Positions 53,991-64,000 of a DNA stretch of 64,000 nt are shown in pieces (the stretch's first letter is position 1; the number at the start of each line of letters is the position of its first letter). The notes below the pieces were generated by a model. That model made no database searches and was not told the origin of the DNA. It saw nothing but the letters and a program-made list of their open reading frames with translations. Both the position numbers and the translations under genes were made by a program. The DNA lies in contig NW_017802880.1 in the NCBI RefSeq assembly GCF_001625305.1, positions 255,366-319,365 of the forward strand, read 5' to 3'. The DNA comes from Branchiostoma belcheri. Its lineage: Eukaryota; Chordata; Leptocardii; Amphioxiformes; Branchiostomatidae.

Positions 53991-54693
53991 AGCCAAAACC
54001 ACCATCCAATGAGCTGTACTTGGAGGAAGATGAAGCAAAAGGGCCGACAAAACATAAAAGCGAAACGTTAAACGATACTGAAAACCGACAAAGGTGGTGA
54101 CAGATTGGTTGTCAGATCTTTCGCGGGGATCGTCTGTTAAGTAGACTAACGGATAGATTAAATGAGAGGCTTTGATTGGCCTCAATTGATGTTTTGAATC
54201 ACGTAAGCACACGGCACGCTGACTATGATACTACCGCTGTTCCCCAAGAAGCGTGCAGAAGACAACTTGTTTCATAATCGAAACATACATAAGAGTGGTG
54301 ACCTAGAAACATTTGATGGAATCAATTCCCCTACGCAGTTCAATGAATCGTTAGAAAAACATGGATTGTATAACGTTAGGCCACTCAAGGTAAACTTCAT
54401 ATGGGCATTCATATGGGCATTGATTTTTATTTTTGCCTGACGCAAGGTAACATTTTTTTTTCTATCATGTGCTAGTGTTAACAATAGCCTGGATGGTAAC
54501 ACTCCTGGCTAATCATTGGTTTACAGCAAAGTTTCAAAGTTCTAGCTACATGCAGAAGTCCTGGTGGTGGATGGAGAGAAGATGCCGGTGTACTCTTGTT
54601 TTGAATGACTGGAGGTTGTTGTCAGTGATCCGACCCACCACGTTGTCTGGGAGACTGTTCCAGATGTCAACTGAAGTATGTATAAAGAACACC

Positions 54694-55448
54694 GAGCAGA
54701 TTATTATTGGAATGAGCAGAGCACTTTGGACTAATGCCTCTGACTATTTACAGCTTAGAGGTACATATCCAATCTTTTGTCACAAACTTCTCTGTTACAT
54801 AGCGGATCATAATGACCCCCAGCGGGGGTCTTCACGCTTCGTTAAAAATTGAAAAATCTCAAGATTCATTCTAAAGATCTCAATATTTTAGACGAAATCT
54901 TCAGATCTTATAAGACAATCTTGAGATTGTTCATGACAATCTCCAGATCTTTCAGAAAATCTTGAGATGAAAACAAAAGGTCTCAAGATCTTTCCAAATG
55001 TTTTCAAAGTATCTTGAGATTTTTCCAAAGCATCTCGAGATGCTTTAAAAAATATCAAGATTGTTTAAAAGATCTCACGGTTTTTCAAGATTGCTTTAAA
55101 AATCTTGATATTTCTTAAAGCATCTCGAGATGCTATGGAAAAATCTCAAGATACTTTGAAAACATTTGGAAAGATCTTGAGACCTTTTCTTTTCATCTTA
55201 AGATTTTCTGTAAGATCTGGAGATTGTCATAAAAAATCTCAATATTGTCTCATAAGATCTCAAGATTTCGTCTAAAATATTGAGATTTTTCAATTTTTAA
55301 CGAAGCGTGAAGACCCCCACTGGGGGTCATTATGATCCGCTATGTAACAGAGAAGTTTTTGACAAAATATTGGATATGTACCTCTAAGCTGTAAATGGTC
55401 AGAGGCATTAGTCCAAAGTGCTCTGCTCATTTCAATAATAATCTGCTC
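54694..55448. repeat. 755-bp near-perfect palindrome of AGATCT/TCTTGAGAT words
   Basis: Arms of about 375 bp. The outer part (GAGCAGATTATTATTGGAAT to CCCCCAGCGGGGGTCTTCAC) is highly matched. The inner part is a chain of ATCTCAAGATC-like words in both orientations, with the axis near 55070. Outside the left arm the DNA resembles a reversed LINE end. Confidence 0.88.
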
Positions 55449-55656
55449 GCTGTTAAAGGTTCTGCCGGTGGCGTGAGTTCTAGAGACCGGCACAGTGAGG
55501 GCATGTTTTCCAGTGGAGAGACTGCTGCGGGTTGTGCGTCAAACAATTGCACAATGTTTACTTTCACATGGCCTATCCTAACAAACTACTTTTCTGTTCA
55601 CACGACTTACTTCATTTATGTATTGTGACCAGCCCCTCCAACTCTGTCCTGTAACT

Positions 55657-55795
55657 TGCAACATAAAGTAACCCAACACCACAGGGTGTCTACTTCAGCA
55701 CCAGTTACCATGGTGACAGACGTTTGATCCAGGTTATTGACCTTATCTGGGGAAGAAGATACTGAGCAAAAACAATATGTTTCCTTCCCTGAATG
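55657..55795 (-). mobile_element. Family D element, diverged fragment
   Basis: Reverse text GAAACATATTGTTTTTGCTC, CACCATGGTAACTGG and TGTTGGGTTACTTTATG match family D, without the 3' hairpin. Confidence 0.65.
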
Positions 55796-56270
55796 TTAAG
55801 GATAATGAGCTTTTAACCATTGATTGGTTCTTCATTAAAACAAACCCACGAAAACTATCAGTTATAACAATAAAAGAAAGCACCCTGAAAATAGTAAAGA
55901 AGTACTTACTCACAGCGTAATCAAACAAAGCAAGAATTCGGAGATCTCATACCTCCATGAAATATGTAGAGTTTATGTAAAATTGTTATTGGGAGGATTT
56001 GTCTCATTGTATATAGAAGTAAGGTCGTAATTAACAGTTTAATTAATGGTTTTCTAAACTCAAATTACAATAAAATTACAATATTTTGCGTGAGGAATTC
56101 TTATCCTTTGGCAATATTTCATTTCAACATGTCTTGAATGTTTATGCAAATGACCACAACATTAACATAATATATGCCTGTGATGTTAACCTTTAAGTAA
56201 CTTACACATGTCAAAAGGTATAAAATTCCCATCATTCATTCATTAATAGATCGCAAAATTTTCACATCCA

Positions 56271-56454
56271 CCAGGAGGCCAATATTTGACCTTGACCTTT
56301 CTCTTAAGACCTACCAACGTACCAAATATCATCACAATCCGTAAAGGCGTTCCGAAATTATGCTGACTACAAATGTGCGGAAACACAGACACACACACAC
56401 ACACAGACAGACACGCCAAAAACAATACCTCCATTTTTCATGGAGGTAATTACT
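56271..56454 (-). mobile_element. Family K element, copy 2
   Basis: In reverse: TTA, hairpin CCTCCATGAAAAATGGAGG, TATTGTTTTTGGCGTGTCTG, a GT-rich tract, and GGTCAAGGTCAAATATTGGC. Nearly the same as 29156-29375. Confidence 0.8.
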
Positions 56455-56455
56455 C

Positions 56456-56875
56456 ATTGTCACAGTCTGGAATAATCTGGGCCCTGATCTTCGTAATCTG
56501 GGAGTCCAAGCCAATCAGCTGTCCAACATTTCAGCTTTCAAGCGTCAACTTGTTAAAGTGTCATTTACCAGATTCAATCAGCACTTCATTCCTGACGCTC
56601 CGTGCTCTTGGTCGACCGCATGTGGGTGCGCCTCCTGTACGGCTTTAAGACGCCACTAGTATTAGTATGGTTTTTAACAACGTTCCAATGTAAATATTGT
56701 ATTATTGATTGTTCGATATTGTATTATGTGTTTATTGTAATGTATTACTGTATTATTGTAATGTTTGGGAGGACAACTAGAAAAGGTGTATATTAACCTG
56801 TTTTGTCCTCCCATCCAGTTGTCTGGAAAATTCTAATAAATAAATAAATAAATAAATAAAAATAAATTGACAAGC
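56456..56875 (+). mobile_element. LINE 3' end with hairpin and (TAAA)n tail
   Basis: Reads VWNNLGPDLRNLGVQANQLS, then ISAFKRQLVK, the C-terminus of a non-LTR element. The 3' UTR has GGGAGGACAACT and the inverted TTTTGTCCTCCC, then (TAAA)n at 56835-56867. Confidence 0.8.
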
Positions 56876-57302
56876 AAAACGTATCATGACATGTAGCATC
56901 CACTACCTTTTCATTGGTGACGTAAACCCGTATACTAGTATTATCGTACAAAATATTCAGCAGCACTAATTACAGTTTGCGTACGATTACAGATTACATC
57001 TAGAGATGTAATTTGGTGAAATAATCAGCATCATCAACAGGTTGATGCTGGCAAAACCCTATTGAAGAAACGGAACGCTGCTGAGATTTCTCATCTGAAA
57101 AGCTATCAAGCCATGGAGAGGAAAGAAAAATGACATTTTGTAAATCGATAATCGTTAAATTGGCCGTGTGTGCATGCTTACACCGTGTACGTGATGAATG
57201 GGAGAGTCCCTCACAAGTAGAGCATCACTTCGTCTTCCGACATGCTTTGGTTCTCTCCTTGGTGCTGAAAACTGTGCTGTAGAACTCTCCCTCAAACAGT
57301 AA
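56876..57302. other. Intergenic, nothing recognised
   Basis: No repeat boundary, RNA gene or coding signal found. Confidence 0.35.
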
Positions 57303-57788
57303 GGCCACACCAAGTAAATTGTATGGATGACGTCCTTTCGAGACCCTAAATCTAATGCGAGAGGGCGAAAAAAAACAAGAAGGGCCCTTTAAAACAAGAT
57401 GCCTAGATTAGAAATATACTAAGAGACGACAAATGTTAGGACACAAATTGAATGAGATGACACAGTGTAACAAGCAAGAAGTCTTTTATTCATCATCAAA
57501 ACAGCAATAAATCAAATGGAACAGCAGTTGTCGTCCTGTGCTTTGGGGAGATAGATGGAGCGGTCAGGATGTGGCAGCATGTACCAAACTGAATTCCTAA
57601 AGGAAGTCATGATTTCCTTGCTTGATGCTTCATAAGCTTTGGTCCGTACAAACCTACATGTATTTGCGGCGCTGTCGTGACTCTTTGGTCATAGTTACAG
57701 GAAGCGGAATTTCTTGGGTATTTTTTCTAGGAACAGGCCAAAATCAATGCGCGCCCGGACGTCATCCATAAAATTACTTGGTGTGGCC
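57303..57788. mobile_element. Family E-like MITE, copy 7
   Basis: GGCCACACCAAGTAAATTGT and AAATTACTTGGTGTGGCC ends, GGATGACGTCC inside. The interior differs from other E copies, so it may be a sister family. Confidence 0.8.
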
Positions 57789-57804
57789 TTACAGTAGTAT
57801 ACTG

Positions 57805-58195
57805 TGGCGTCGGGTGGCGTAGTGGTAGATCATTCGACTGTGAACCGGGAGACCCGGGTTCGATCCCGAGTCGTACCCGGGACATGTCTGGACATGCGCC
57901 CGACGTTGTGTCCTTGGGAAAGGTACCTTACACGACTTTCCTCACTCCACCCAGGTGTGAATGGGTACCTAACTTCGGTTGGGGAAAGTCGTATTGAGGT
58001 CACCTTGTGGCGCCGAATGGCTGCCGTATAGACCCTTGCGACAGTTCCACAACAATGTGGAACAAACATGCACCATGTATCGTTATGTGTATTATTATGT
58101 GTATTATTACCATTTGTATCATCTGATTGTAAACCCTGCATCAATTGAGCACTATAAGGCTGCGATTGCACAGGTGATGTTTGGCCAATAAACAA
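57805..58195 (+). mobile_element. tRNA-derived SINE, copy 3 (longest)
   Basis: Head GGTGGCGTAGTGGTAGATCA and GGGTTCGATCCCGAGTC, then CCTTGGGAAAGGTACCTTAC and TTGGGGAAAGTCGTATTGAG, and a (TGTATTATTA)-like 3' part ending at CCAATAAACAAC. Confidence 0.8.
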
Positions 58196-58449
58196 CTGGA
58201 TATGATTTTGGAAACAGTCGGTGGTTTCAGGTAGCATCCACTACCTTTCGTCAGTGACACTAGAGAACTTGTGTTCTCACTGACTGTGGATACTAGCTGA
58301 AACGTCTGACCGTTTCCAAAATCATATCCAGTTGCTTGAGTACTAGTAACTGTTTTTATCTTGTATCTTATTATCTGGATGTCTAGCATTCACCGACGTA
58401 ACTTTCTCTTTATGTTTTATTTTTTTCTCTGTTCCTAATTATTACACTG

Positions 58450-58670
58450 TAACATCTGTGTCCATAATATCACCAGGGTCCATAATATCGCCACCTTGAG
58501 AAAAAGTGTGCTTAAAGATATCTTAACTGCAACATACCCTAGGTATGTACATTTGAGGTGTGAAGGAGTTCAATTACCAAAAGTATGTTGCAGTAAAAAT
58601 ATCTTTAAGCACACTGTTTCTCAAGGTGGCGATATTATGGACCCTGGTGATATTATGGACACAGATGTTA
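58450..58670. mobile_element. Foldback element, arms about 95 bp
   Basis: TAACATCTGTGTCCATAATA to GTGTGCTTAAAGATAT is repeated inverted at the right. Two CCATAATATC(A/G)CCA words lie in each arm. Confidence 0.85.
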
Positions 58671-58744
58671 CTTTCAGGTATACGGTTTTCACTGTTATTT
58701 CTGTACTGTTAGCATCTCGTTACCGTTATGAAGCAAGTTTAAAC

Positions 58745-58823
58745 TGTAATTTCCAGCACAAGAAATTGGACTCACCCAAATTTTCGACTGTACAACTCCA
58801 GTCTTTGTCAAGGAATGAGCTAT
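58745..58823. mobile_element. Family P foldback, single arm
   Basis: CTGTAATTTCCAGCACAAG to CAAGGAATGAGC matches one arm of 15620-15960. TCGTTACCGTTATGAAG occurs on both sides (about 58720 and 58825). Confidence 0.7.
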
Positions 58824-59117
58824 CGTTACCGTTATGAAGGCATTTGCTTTTCGCTCCACTCCCGATTGTTATTACCGTGAAGATTGAGTTCTGTGCACAC
58901 GTCCAGACCGTGAATGTTTTCTACCATGAAGTATGTCATGGCAGAATTGATATCACAGTTAGAAATCCCGATCGGAGCTTCTGTCGACAGTGATTTTTTT
59001 ATTCTGTATTCCAACATGTAATCACAAGACGTGGTGACGGCACACTCAAGACTGTTCAACTTCTTTGAAGGGAGTATATTTTAATTGACATACAAACACC
59101 AATTCACCAATATAGTG

Positions 59118-59418
59118 GCGTCTGTGTGGTGTAGTGGATAGAACATCCGGCTGTTAAACAAGGAGACCCAGGTTCAATCCCCAGGGTTGGACCCAGACAT
59201 GTCCGGACATGCACCCAGACGTTGTGCCCTTGGGAAAGGCACTTAACACGCATTTCCCACCTCAGTTAGAGGGATCCTGGGCCCTACTAGGGTTTGGGTT
59301 GGCGTTAGGAAGAGCATCCAGCCGTAAAAATCTTGCTTTAGCAAAAAGATTTGTACTTCGTGCAAGCACGTCAAACCCCCGGTTCGGGGGACAATGACGT
59401 TAAAATGGTTTTAAAAAA
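59118..59418 (+). mobile_element. tRNA-derived SINE, copy 4
   Basis: GTGTGGTGTAGTGGATAGAA head and CCCTTGGGAAAGGCACTTAA block, close to copy 1 at 20837. Confidence 0.85.
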
Positions 59419-59728
59419 TTGGATCCATTACCGTATTGCCCTGCCCTCTCTCTCTTTCTCTTTCTTTTTGTCGTTGAATGAATTCTACGCGAAACGCTTG
59501 AGCACGAAGCGTTTCTGGCATTACGTACATGTATTGATTTGTCCAGACAGAAGTGGCATGAATCAAAAGAACTAAGCTGAAATGCATAACATAACTTTAC
59601 ATTCGCGTGCTTCTGCATCACAAGGAGGTAGATTCGCGTGATCTGGTGACGACTTTCTAGAAAAATCAAAACTGCCAGAATGTCTCTGTTGTATCCAGGC
59701 CGCTGCTCTGGAACGGTTCTGGATGGTC

Positions 59729-59729
59729 T

Positions 59730-59795
<66 letters not shown>

Positions 59796-59804
59796 CCAAC
59801 CAAC

Positions 59805-59847
<43 letters not shown>

Positions 59848-60660
59848 CCGATCAATCAATCAATCAATCAACCAATCAATCAAGCAATCAATCTATCAAC
59901 CAATCAACCAATCAACCAATCAACCAATCAATCAATCAACCAATCAACCAATCAACCAATCAACCAATCAACCAATCAATCAACCAATCAATCAATCGAT
60001 CAATCAAATGGTTTACTTGTGAAAACAAAACAAGACCTTGTAGCCATTGGCTAAATTGTGCCTTGCTGTACAATTTGATTTGACATATATGGCATAACAC
60101 ATTAGAATTGCTAAGTTATTCAATAATAAAATCCATGTCATTATACATTAAATACCTAAAAATAACAGTTTCAATTTAAACATTAAAACTAACAATTACA
60201 GACATATATGAAATACTAACACAATAATATACAAAGTAAAAAATAAGACTAGAGGACAGACTAACCACCCTAGAAGTATAATACACATTATTTGGAGGAA
60301 TTGTTCAATATGTGGACCAGGTATGGTACTGGAGAGTTCTTATATCTGTTGGTCCTTTATTTAGTAGTTTTTAGCTTTTCAGAGTTCCTTGTCCAAGTGT
60401 ATCTCGAACCGAGACTAGCGCAAATCTAAGTTCTTGGATGCACATAGTCTATCTAGTTCTATACCCGAATGGGTTAGAGGTAGGTTTAAAACCAGGCACG
60501 GTTCTGGGTGTCTAGGAGCGTACATTTGACATAACATAGAATTGCGGAATACGCGTGGACTATACATGTATATCCAGAACCGTGCATTTCTACATAGATG
60601 CCTGAGTGGGTCAGGGTTAGGATCAAAAACGGTTCTGGATAGTCTTCGCGTAGAATATAA
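59729..60660 (-). mobile_element. LINE 3' end (minus) with about 280-bp (ATCA)n tail
   Basis: ATCA repeats with ACCA variants fill 59729-60008; then AAATGGTTTACTTGTGAAAA and decayed reversed LINE text. The expanded array is read through by a long frame of repeated INQS and TNQS, which is not a gene. Confidence 0.7.
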
Positions 60661-60702
60661 CATATTTAGGACCGCACCTAGTTGAGCATTGCTATAGATT
60701 TA

Positions 60703-61106
60703 GGCCACACCGACTTAATTTTATGGATGACATCCGCGCGCGCATTGATTTTGGCCTGTTCTCAAAAAAAAAAAAAGATCACGCCCTCCGAGGCTCTCGC
60801 CTTGGTAGCCCATGGCAGTTAGCGACGGAGCTGGACGTAACTGTGGAGAATGGCACCCAGGCTGCCGAAGCTCCACGACTCAAGAACTCAGTGCGTACAG
60901 TGCCAATTCATAAATTCCGCAAAAAGCCATAATGTGCCGGCTTGTCGTATACGTCGCTATGTACTGCCGCAAATCCACAATACCAGCTTTGCTTTCCTGT
61001 GGTTTAGTAGCATTTTTATTTTTTGGCCTGAATTTTTTTATTTTTTTTTATTCGCCCACGCGCACTAGTTTGGGGGTCTTCAGAGGACGTCATCCATAAA
61101 ATTGCC
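60703..61106. mobile_element. Family F MITE, copy 4
   Basis: GGCCACACCGACTTAATTTT start; the right end is shortened (CATCCATAAAATTGCC). Confidence 0.8.
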
Positions 61107-61442
61107 TAAAGCACAATTTTGGATATTGTAAATATCATTGTCACTTGGCGGCATTTCCAGCCACTTCCTGCACTATATCTTTTCTTAGTACTTGTTTACA
61201 TCATGTCTAAAACCAAACTACGCTCACCCGCTCATGATAAATCACTTCCTGCAATATATGTCAAATGTAAATATTCCCTTACGTACGGAAGATGGTGTGT
61301 TTTATATGCATCACACATCCTGCCGTGCACGGAAATTCTTAGAAAATGTCATTTCAGATATATGTCTGCCTTTCCGGTAGGCGCCTTGCAGAAAAAGTTT
61401 GAAGAATGTGTGCAAGCAAACTGCACAGGGTGAAGGTTAACG

Positions 61443-61748
61443 TAGCCTCTACCAGGCTTCGGGGGGCGGCTGGAAATAATAGAAATCGGCCAAATAGAGA
61501 GATAACATGCCGAGGGATTTTGGTTGGCCGGAGAGAACAGTTTGCCGCTGTTCTCTTCAGCCGACCCTACTGTTCTCTTCAAGCAACCAATAGGCATGCA
61601 GCTTTCCCCTATTCTTCTTGCTGATTGGCTGTTGGGATTTGATTGGGTCAACTCAATTAACACCTGTACAAACTCCCCTGGCATTCTATCTCTCTATTTG
61701 GACTATTTCTATTCTTTCCAGCCGCCTCCCGAAGCCTGGTAGAGGCTA
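61443..61748. mobile_element. hAT-like element with TAGCCT ends carrying a piece of family B
   Basis: TAGCCTCTACCAGGCTTC is inverted at the right end. The perfect 8-bp repeat GGTTAACG flanks it (61435-61442, 61749-61756). The middle (about 61578-61672) matches family B text such as CCAATAGGCATGCAGCTTTC and GATTGGCTGTTGGGATTTGA. Confidence 0.88.
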
Positions 61749-61976
61749 GGTTAACGTACAGTGGACGCTTTGCGTTGGAAACCGTAACGTTACTCAGAGA
61801 ACAACATCTTGAAATAAGTATAACCAAAGACACTCCGCTGTTCATCACACAAGGCTCCGTGCGTCTTAACTTCAGTCAGTTAAACTACCATCTATTTCAG
61901 CACTATTGTACTGACTAACCTACATGTAAATGTAGCTATCATAGTGAAACAACTGAACACTACTTTCTACATTGTA

Positions 61977-62215
61977 AACTTTATTCCAGTCAAAGAAGTA
62001 CTCTTTTGTCATCTCTCTCCAACATAGTAGAGCTACAGCATCTCAATGATAGTTCCCTATGTTCCTTACTACTTCGAGGGTCCACATCACTGTCACACCT
62101 ACAAAACTGTAATGTTTTTATATAGTTCAAAACTCCATTTACTGTACGGGTAGATTCTCGTAATTGATAGATCACCAACTTGTCTTATTTATATTTATCT
62201 TGGTTATATAAGCGT
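61977..62215. mobile_element. Family L repeat, copy 2
   Basis: Reverse match to 49750-50010, starting AACTTTATTCCAGTCAAAGA. Confidence 0.65.
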
Positions 62216-62567
62216 ATCACGTGAGTACGGCACCAGTGTGAGTTTTCCTTTGAATACCTGAATAAAAACCGGTTTATACCGGTTAAATTTTATTTCCAGG
62301 AAGCGCGGCTGAGTTCACAGAACCCAGAACCCAGGTGGGCAGCGATGAAGACATCTTCAAGACGCATAATCTCACAGTCGTACGAGTCGCAAAGTCTAAG
62401 AAAACTGATTGCTTCTGAATGTCATCAAACGTTCCGCTGCAATTTACTAATTAGACCCAATTAAAAGTTTCTCCCCTCGAGTCGTTACTGACAGTTGGTG
62501 ACACTTAGCGGCTTGAATTTGATTATCGCGCGAGGGTACAGTGTGCCACCTGTGAGACGTTTAGTTA

Positions 62568-63587
62568 TGGCTTCACCACTATGTGGTGAAGACATATTGT
62601 TTTTGGCGACTTCTCAAGGAGGAGCCTAATGGTACAGTATTGTGTGCAGTTTACAAGAATTCTAGGAATGGAACAGGCATTTTGTCCACAGGAATGGAAT
62701 GTCCACAGGCATGTCTCTGACCCACATCTATGCCCACATTCCTGGAAACCCTTGGGAAGACCTCTCTGCCCCGGATGGCCCTACTTTCTGTGACCCGGGG
62801 CTCGTTCACTATACACTCGGGAGGAGTGCACTGTATCTGTCTAGACTTAACAGGTACCAAGTCTTTCTCAAAATCATGAAATGATGGCAGTGCCATGCAA
62901 ACAATAACCCTAACAGCAACCACCGTCGCCATGGCAATGCATGTTTTCATTGCCAGTCTTGTTCCTCATGTTTCTTCTTCTTCTTCTCCTCCTTCTCCTG
63001 CCATCTCTTTAAATTGATTCAACTCCTTCATTTTGGGGCCAAATAACATGGCATTTGGCATGAAGGTAGAGTGGGCAAATACTCCAGGCGTTTTGTGAAA
63101 AAGGCTTTTAGAATGGTATTATTTGAGCTTTTTGGCTGTGTTATAGAAAATGTACTATAGCAGCGTGTTACCATATTTGGGCATGAGTCATCAGAATGGC
63201 ATGCAGAGCAAGCAACCAATAGGCATGCAGCTTTCCCCTATTCTTCTTGCTGATTGGCTGTTGGGATTTGATTGGGTCAACTCAATTAACACCTGTACAA
63301 AGCCATGCCATATTGACAGTATGAACTGCATTCAAGTGTTTTGGTAGTTATGTCAAGCTTTCCTGCTCCAGCATTCTTTTTATCTTGAAAATCAAGGGTT
63401 TGCATTATGCAAAAATACTACCCAATAATGTAGGAGATAGCTATCCAACTGTTGTCACTTCAGAATATGGTTCTATCAATGTAAAGAATTGTTTTCCCTT
63501 GTGTTTCTCCTTCTTTCCCTGCCATGTCGTAAAATGTGGTGAAGCCATCCGCTACATTTGCTCTAAAGCAAATGTCGGCCTTTCTAG
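62568..63587 (+). mobile_element. Family B hairpin-ended element, copy 3, with family C inside
   Basis: Hairpin CTTCACCAC/GTGGTGAAG, then TATTGTTTTT, where family C begins; after it the CTTCTTCTCC tract resumes. The 3' end is CATTTGCT/AGCAAATG, then TCGGCCTTT and CTAG. TTA on both sides. Confidence 0.9.
62601..62964 (-). mobile_element. Family C element, copy 6
   Basis: TTTTGGCGACTTCTCAAGG start and CATTGCCAGTCTTGTTC end. Inserted at the TATTGTTTTT motif of the surrounding family B element. Confidence 0.88.
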
Positions 63588-63767
63588 TTATTAGTGACAT
63601 CCGCTTCCACCAACCGCTAAGACGCATTAGTCGTCTGCAGTATGCAGGTCTCTTCCTATTGATTTGCTCGTCTAATGGCGTGAAAAAAAGGGAAAATATA
63701 AACCTGGGTGGGATGAGGAAAGTCGAGTAGAATGTCCTACCAGAGGACACAGCATCAGGCCTAGTTC

Positions 63768-63860
63768 ATCTTCTTATAATGACAATGACAATGAACTTTA
63801 TTGCATGTTCACGCCCTACACGGGCCAAATGCACTTAAGTTAAATAACTTGGTAACAAGA
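63768..63860 (-). mobile_element. LINE 3' end (minus) with (TGACAA)n tail
   Basis: ATGACAATGACAATGAACTT, then TATTGCATGTTCACGCCC. A fragment of SINE core (GAGGAAAGTCGAGTAGAATG) precedes it at about 63714. Confidence 0.5.
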
Positions 63861-64000
63861 ATAGAAGAAGCAATTGTTGCATTCGTATGCTATTTCTCTA
63901 TCTACAGGATCTAACTACAGGATCTCTTCTCTCTTTTTGAAACAGGTATGAACAAATTTACATAGTTTTTCAATTATATCATAGCGCTTGGATGTCATAA

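Noticed and set aside
59729-60054. 124-codon repetitive frame (INQS, TNQS repeats)
   Set aside because: Translation of an expanded ATCA microsatellite at a LINE tail.
62298-62331. Possible host exon after TTTCCAG and before GTGGGCAG
   Set aside because: Only about 11 codons with no recognisable homology or partner exons.

Overview
The window reads as chordate genomic DNA, most likely from an amphioxus (Branchiostoma). I infer this from two animal genes with chordate-like proteins and from dense small DNA transposons, tRNA-derived SINEs and 5'-truncated LINEs. I cannot verify the species. A 20-base N run at 11426-11445 marks an assembly gap.

Two host genes are recognised, head to head at the left end. 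On the minus strand, positions 419-36 hold the first coding exon of CDT1, the DNA replication licensing factor; the rest lies outside the window. On the plus strand, 1273-29752 holds a complete CYBA gene for p22phox, the membrane subunit shared by NADPH oxidases. It has six coding exons with consistent phases and a predicted product of 180 aa. A second, in-phase version of exon 1 lies 1.9 kb downstream of the first (3149-3212), so the gene can plausibly start from either of two promoters. The 853 bp between the CDT1 and CYBA start codons carries an E2F-type site, CCAAT boxes and a full CRE, and looks like a shared bidirectional promoter. CYBA and CDT1 are also close neighbours on human chromosome 16q24.3, so this is probably old synteny.

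The CYBA introns and the 34 kb after the gene are almost entirely mobile DNA. The main groups are: (1) MITEs with GGCC-ending inverted repeats and 3-bp TWA target duplications, as in PIF/Harbinger, in four families (called A, E, F and G here); (2) elements with an unusual end grammar: TTA, then a terminal hairpin, then TATTGTTTTT at one end, and an ATTTGC/GCAAAT hairpin, then CTAG, then TTA at the other (B, B4, D; K shares the 5' part); (3) elements with about 8-bp duplications like hAT; (4) foldback elements, including a 755-bp palindrome; (5) an ACGT-rich family I in three copies; (6) a 350-bp family C in six copies; (7) tRNA-derived SINEs; (8) LINE fragments, one with a 527-codon open frame; and (9) Penelope-like remnants. 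Simple repeats often start at LINE 3' tails.

Several insertions sit inside one another, which gives empty sites and a relative order of events. No host gene was recognised between 29753 and 64000.
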